From assembly GCA_016203825.1 (NCBI GenBank), contig JACQMA010000096.1, forward strand, positions 1-10,235: a stretch of 10,235 bases of DNA. The letters are read 5' to 3'. A program made the translations under genes and the position numbers. The notes beneath the pieces are model-generated. The model made no database searches and was not told the DNA's origin. It saw only the letters and a program-made list of their open reading frames with translations. This document shows, piece by piece, positions 7,622 through 10,235 of the stretch; the stretch's first letter is position 1, and every line of letters begins with the position of its first letter. The DNA comes from Deltaproteobacteria bacterium. Its GTDB lineage: Bacteria; UBA10199; 2-02-FULL-44-16.

Positions 7622-7969
7622 ATGATGATCAAGTGGTTAGGACAGATTTTTGGCAAGACGTCACATGAGGCGACCGAACAGGGGGTTAACCATCTTATTG
7701 ATCTTCCCCATCACGTCCTTTCTGAGGATGCCGCACGTCATTATGCCGAGCTCGATGGGCTCATCAAATCGGGATGGCCGGCCGTGAAACGGGAAAAGGT
7801 CAAAAAACGTGTTCGACGAAGGGTGTGGGAGGTTATTGCACGTTCATTTCGACCGGATGATGACATGGTCGAAGAAATCACCGAGCGCATCGTCGATGCG
7901 GCTGAAGTAGACCCGTATTATGAAGCGATGTTTAGTCGTGATGAATCTGACAACGAAGTGACGCGTTAA
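7622..7969 (+). CDS. Small hypothetical protein, charged and helical
   Basis: A 115-aa protein that I do not recognise. It starts with tandem ATG codons after a good ribosome-binding site. There is no signal peptide: MMIKWLGQIF is only a short amphipathic or hydrophobic stretch. The body is predicted mostly helical by eye: DAARHYAELDGLIKSG (36-51), a very basic segment VKREKVKKRVRRRVWEVI (55-72), then an acidic helix DDMVEEITERIVDAAEV (80-96) and an acidic tail. The basic patch could bind nucleic acid or acidic lipid head groups; this is inference. It is flanked by the divergent synthase and the convergent flippase-like gene, so it is a single-gene unit, and only 13 bp separate its stop from the next gene's stop. 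Ribosome-binding site, codon periodicity and lack of any better frame support it as real. Confidence 0.7.
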   Translation: MMIKWLGQIFGKTSHEATEQGVNHLIDLPHHVLSEDAARHYAELDGLIKSGWPAVKREKVKKRVRRRVWEVIARSFRPDDDMVEEITERIVDAAEVDPYYEAMFSRDESDNEVTR

Positions 7970-7988
7970 CCCTTCGACACGCTCAGGG
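7970..7988. repeat. Short dispersed-repeat-like sequence between convergent stops
   Basis: CCCTTCGACACGCTCAGGG, partly self-complementary (CCCT/AGGG ends), begins right after the small gene's stop. It reads PFDTLRA on one strand and PERVEG-like on the other. From memory, this closely resembles a short repeat (often CCCTTCGACAAGCTCAGGG) scattered between genes in many environmental bacterial genomes. The end of the leftward flippase-like gene, including its TGA (7983-7985), lies within it. Only one copy is present in the window, so its repeat nature cannot be confirmed here. Confidence 0.45.
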
Positions 7989-9011
7989 CGCGCGAGAAAC
8001 TTCGTCGAGGAAATTTTCCCGCAAGGCATTTTTTCGATCCGTCGTTCCCAACAAGAAGAGACCAATACTAATCCACACGACAGCGCGCATGCGTTTCGCA
8101 ATTTGAATAGTAATGCCAATCGCAGGATTGAATCCCAAGATGTAAAGAACCCCCCCGTACGCTCCTTCCAACACGCCTAAGGCACCCGGAACGAAGGCAA
8201 AAACGAGGTTGACCATCGGGGCCAGGGCGCACAAGACAAGGGCCGCAAAAAGGGTGAACTGACTTTCGACCGCCCTTCCGGCGATGAAGATTTCGAAGAT
8301 GCCCAAGAGTCGCCCGAGCGTGTGACACCCAAAGGCAATCCAAAAATTGCGCCGACTCGATTCGTAAAAATCGACGATATGGCCGTCGAGTTCCTCGAAA
8401 CGCGCCACCGTTTCCTCTGAGAATTCGCGTTTGAATCCGAGTTTTACGGCAGCGGAAAGGATGACGCTAAAGAGGCCCTTTCGCTGGTGGATGAAGATAA
8501 ACGTCATAAACGTGATCGCGACCGTGAGGGCGATGGGGACACCGTACTGGATATTATCGGGGAGATGTTTTACGCGTAAAAAGGAGGCCATGATGCCGAT
8601 GATCACGACGACGAGGGTGGCCATGATGTGCAGCGTGCGATCGACAACGACGGAGGCTGCTCCCTCGGTGACGGAATAGAAACGTTTGAGAAGATAAATA
8701 CGCAACGGGTCGCCGCCGACGAAACCAAGGGGGGTGAGTGTGTTCACGGCTTCGCCGGAGAGTTTGATGCGAAAGAGTTGCCAGAAGGGAATCGCGGCCG
8801 AGATCCGTTTCAGCACTTGCCGCCACGCAATGGTGTAGAGGGAAAACCACATGAAGGCGAGGATGAGAATCGGGAGAAACGACCAACCAATATCACGAAT
8901 ATACGAGAGAATGGTTCCCAACCCCACACGGTGCAAGAGATAGGTCAGGAGTACGGCGCCAACGAGCAGAAAGAGAATGCGGGCGACGGTCAGCGGTGAT
9001 GAAGTTTTCAT
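7983..9011 (-). CDS. LPG-synthase-TM / UPF0104 family integral membrane protein (putative lipid flippase-like)
   Basis: A 342-aa polytopic inner-membrane protein of the family named after the membrane half of MprF (LPG_synthase_TM, also UPF0104/YbhN/AglD-like). Hydrophobic segments lie at about 9-28, 43-64, 123-145, 155-175, 222-245, 250-275, 280-300 and 307-323. The family hallmarks are present: SGEAVNTLTPLGFVGGDP at 85-101, VVVDRTLH at 121-128, and FVPGALGVLEGAYGG at 273-287. MprF's membrane half flips lysyl-phosphatidylglycerol; stand-alone members are mostly uncharacterised and often sit beside glycolipid or glycosyltransferase genes. The aminoacyl-transferase half of MprF is absent. Its ATG overlaps the TGA of the nucleotidyltransferase (ATGA, 9011-9008) and there is no independent ribosome-binding site, so expression is probably coupled. 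The last residues (RAP) lie within the repeat-like sequence at 7970-7988, so the original stop may have been changed by it. Confidence 0.88.
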   Translation of the reverse strand: MKTSSPLTVARILFLLVGAVLLTYLLHRVGLGTILSYIRDIGWSFLPILILAFMWFSLYTIAWRQVLKRISAAIPFWQLFRIKLSGEAVNTLTPLGFVGGDPLRIYLLKRFYSVTEGAASVVVDRTLHIMATLVVVIIGIMASFLRVKHLPDNIQYGVPIALTVAITFMTFIFIHQRKGLFSVILSAAVKLGFKREFSEETVARFEELDGHIVDFYESSRRNFWIAFGCHTLGRLLGIFEIFIAGRAVESQFTLFAALVLCALAPMVNLVFAFVPGALGVLEGAYGGVLYILGFNPAIGITIQIAKRMRAVVWISIGLFLLGTTDRKNALRENFLDEVSRAP

Positions 9012-9733
9012 CGGAGGAACTCAGGTATTTCGCGAAGAGTTGCTTCCGCATGCGCCAAATCTTCCGGCGTGTCGACTTCAAGCCATGGGATGCCCGAGAC
9101 ATCGCCAATCGAAACATCAACATCCTGATGGGCGAGATGTCCCAAGACCCACTCAACCGGTGCCCCATCGCCATGTTCTTCAATGACTTCGGAGATCGCC
9201 TGTTGATACCGCGGAAGGAGTTGGGCGCCGACGGTCGTCATGCCGATGTAGCCGCCATCGAAGGTCGAGAGTGTTTTTCGAATCGCTGCAAGCGTTCCGC
9301 CAGTACGCAGATGGACCTTCATGTCATCGGGTCCGAGGGGACGATCGAAGTCACAGATGGCCGTGATCCCCTTGGTGGTTTCGAGAAGGCGGGGCAGCAT
9401 GCGCCGTGGATAGATGTGATCAACGTTCATGAGGAGAATGTCACCACGCATAGCCGGAATTGCGGTCGCCAGCGAAAGAATACTCCCTGCTTCAAAATGA
9501 GGATTGTGGAGTGTCGCGACGCCCGGACATTGCTCTTTGAGAAACCCCGAAAGACGCCCTCCTCGATACCCCGTAATGACCGTGCGACTGGCAATGTTTG
9601 GGTGATCGAGAAAATCCATGACCCGCAAGATCAGTTCTCGACCGGCAACCGGGACCATCGCCTTGGGGCGGTCTGTGGTGAGTTCACCCAGTCGATCGCC
9701 GAGACCGGCGGCGAGAATAATGGCGTGGATCAT
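9008..9733 (-). CDS. MobA/GlmU-like nucleotidyltransferase, candidate inositol-phosphate cytidylyltransferase
   Basis: A 241-aa soluble nucleotidyltransferase with the GT-A-type fold. The NTP-binding signature LAAGLGDRL is at 7-15, with the conserved Lys24 in RPKAMVPVAG (22-31). NPHFEAGSILSLATA (77-91) contains the Ser-Ile-x-Ser-Leu stretch seen in CTP:phosphocholine and CTP:inositol-phosphate cytidylyltransferases. A metal-binding Asp105 lies in NVDHIY, and the C-terminal WLEVDTPEDLAHAE (217-230) is typical of the superfamily. These enzymes activate a phosphorylated sugar, polyol or choline with an NTP. Given the inositol-phosphate synthase nearby, CDP-inositol formation is my preferred guess; a sugar-1-phosphate, glycerol-phosphate or phosphocholine substrate is also possible. 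It lies between the HAD phosphatase and the flippase-like gene and overlaps each by 4 bp (ATGA), so the three are surely one transcription unit. Confidence 0.88.
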   Translation of the reverse strand: MIHAIILAAGLGDRLGELTTDRPKAMVPVAGRELILRVMDFLDHPNIASRTVITGYRGGRLSGFLKEQCPGVATLHNPHFEAGSILSLATAIPAMRGDILLMNVDHIYPRRMLPRLLETTKGITAICDFDRPLGPDDMKVHLRTGGTLAAIRKTLSTFDGGYIGMTTVGAQLLPRYQQAISEVIEEHGDGAPVEWVLGHLAHQDVDVSIGDVSGIPWLEVDTPEDLAHAEATLREIPEFLR

Positions 9734-10235
9734 GGAATGAGGGCCTGGAGTTCAAGAAGATTGGTGATGACCTGCGTTCCGGGGAGACGATCGCGAAATG
9801 CTTCTGGTGTAAACGTCCCGACCTTGGCGATAAAATCAATGCCGGCGGCAAGGGCCCGATCGCCGTCGTGGAGAGAGTCGCCGACGAAAACCATGTCGGA
9901 TCGATCGACGTCAAACGTTTGTTCGATACAGCGAAAGTGATCCTCCCCTTTGCTGAAATTCGGTCGCCAGCCAAGGACCAAGTCAAACGCGATGCTTGCT
10001 TGCTCCACATAGGCATCAACCAACGCTTGGGAGTTATTTGATGAGACGACCGATTTCAGTCGTCGCTGGTGTAACCACACAAGCGCTTGAGAGGTTCCCG
10101 TAAAGAGGGGGCTGTGAAAATAGGTTCGTTTTTTTTGGTCTTCAAATTCGAGTGCAGCGCGCGTGTTCGCCTGGTGTTCTGGAAAAAGAACTTCGAGCTG
10201 GTCGCAAAAGGGGCGGCCCGAGCTCTCGATGTAGA
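9730..10235 (-). CDS. HAD-superfamily phosphatase (N-terminus outside window)
   Basis: The C-terminal 168 residues of a HAD hydrolase; the frame is open to the window edge, so the nucleophile motif DxDxT and the protein start are missing. An internal GTG at 10080 is not the start, since homologous sequence continues upstream (for example FHSPLFTGTSQALVWL at about 10120-10073). Visible catalytic motifs are motif II SSNNS (10030-10044), motif III Lys in NFSKGED (codon 9949-9951) and motif IV FVGDSLHDGDRA (Gly at 9880-9882, second Asp at 9865-9867). This matches phosphoglycolate-phosphatase-like members that act on small phosphorylated metabolites. Its TGA overlaps the nucleotidyltransferase ATG (ATGA, 9733-9730). 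It may dephosphorylate an intermediate of the same pathway, such as a phospho-inositol product, but the substrate cannot be read from sequence. Confidence 0.85.
   Translation of the reverse strand, partial: YIESSGRPFCDQLEVLFPEHQANTRAALEFEDQKKRTYFHSPLFTGTSQALVWLHQRRLKSVVSSNNSQALVDAYVEQASIAFDLVLGWRPNFSKGEDHFRCIEQTFDVDRSDMVFVGDSLHDGDRALAAGIDFIAKVGTFTPEAFRDRLPGTQVITNLLELQALIP

Noticed and set aside
8996..9940. Rightward open frame of 314 codons
   Set aside because: It runs antisense across the nucleotidyltransferase and into the HAD gene, both with clear motifs and overlapping starts/stops; its translation has no family features.
10078..10080. GTG at 10080 as the start of the HAD gene
   Set aside because: The frame continues upstream to the window end with sequence typical of the HAD cap and core, so this is an internal codon.

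Overview
The window is about 98% coding and looks like a chromosomal fragment of a Gram-negative, mid-to-high-GC bacterium. Gram-negative is supported by a Wzi-like outer-membrane beta-barrel and an RND/MMPL exporter. Gene mix and style are reminiscent of deltaproteobacterial-type or related uncultured lineages, but nothing here fixes the taxon; that is a low-confidence inference. I found no tRNA, rRNA, transposase, phage gene or CRISPR array.

Layout. Bases 1-6183 hold a tight rightward run of four genes. They are the 3' part of a PAP2-family phosphatase/transferase of the Aur1-like type, an 815-aa RND/MMPL exporter, a Wzi-like outer-membrane protein that starts on a GTG overlapping the exporter's stop (GTGA), and a ChaN-type protein with a long unexplained C-terminal half. 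Directly abutting it tail to tail (stops at 6183 and 6184) is a leftward myo-inositol-1-phosphate synthase gene. A 118-bp divergent spacer (7504-7621) carries a nested, co-centred inverted repeat and separates the synthase from a small rightward gene of unknown function. A second leftward group (10235 to 7983) follows: a HAD phosphatase cut by the window end, a MobA/IPCT-like nucleotidyltransferase and a lysylphosphatidylglycerol-synthase-type membrane protein, all joined by 4-bp ATGA overlaps.

How they may work together (inference). Inositol-phosphate synthase, a sugar/polyol-phosphate nucleotidyltransferase, a HAD phosphatase and an Aur1-like PAP2 enzyme together strongly suggest inositol-lipid synthesis, possibly inositol phosphorylceramide or phosphatidylinositol. 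I recall a similar combination from the inositol-lipid cluster of Bacteroides. Here the set is interleaved with membrane-transport genes (RND exporter, UPF0104/LPG-synthase-like membrane protein, Wzi-like porin), so the locus could make an inositol-containing envelope lipid or glycan and move it outward. The CDP-alcohol phosphotransferase expected in such a pathway is not in the window and would be looked for just outside either end.
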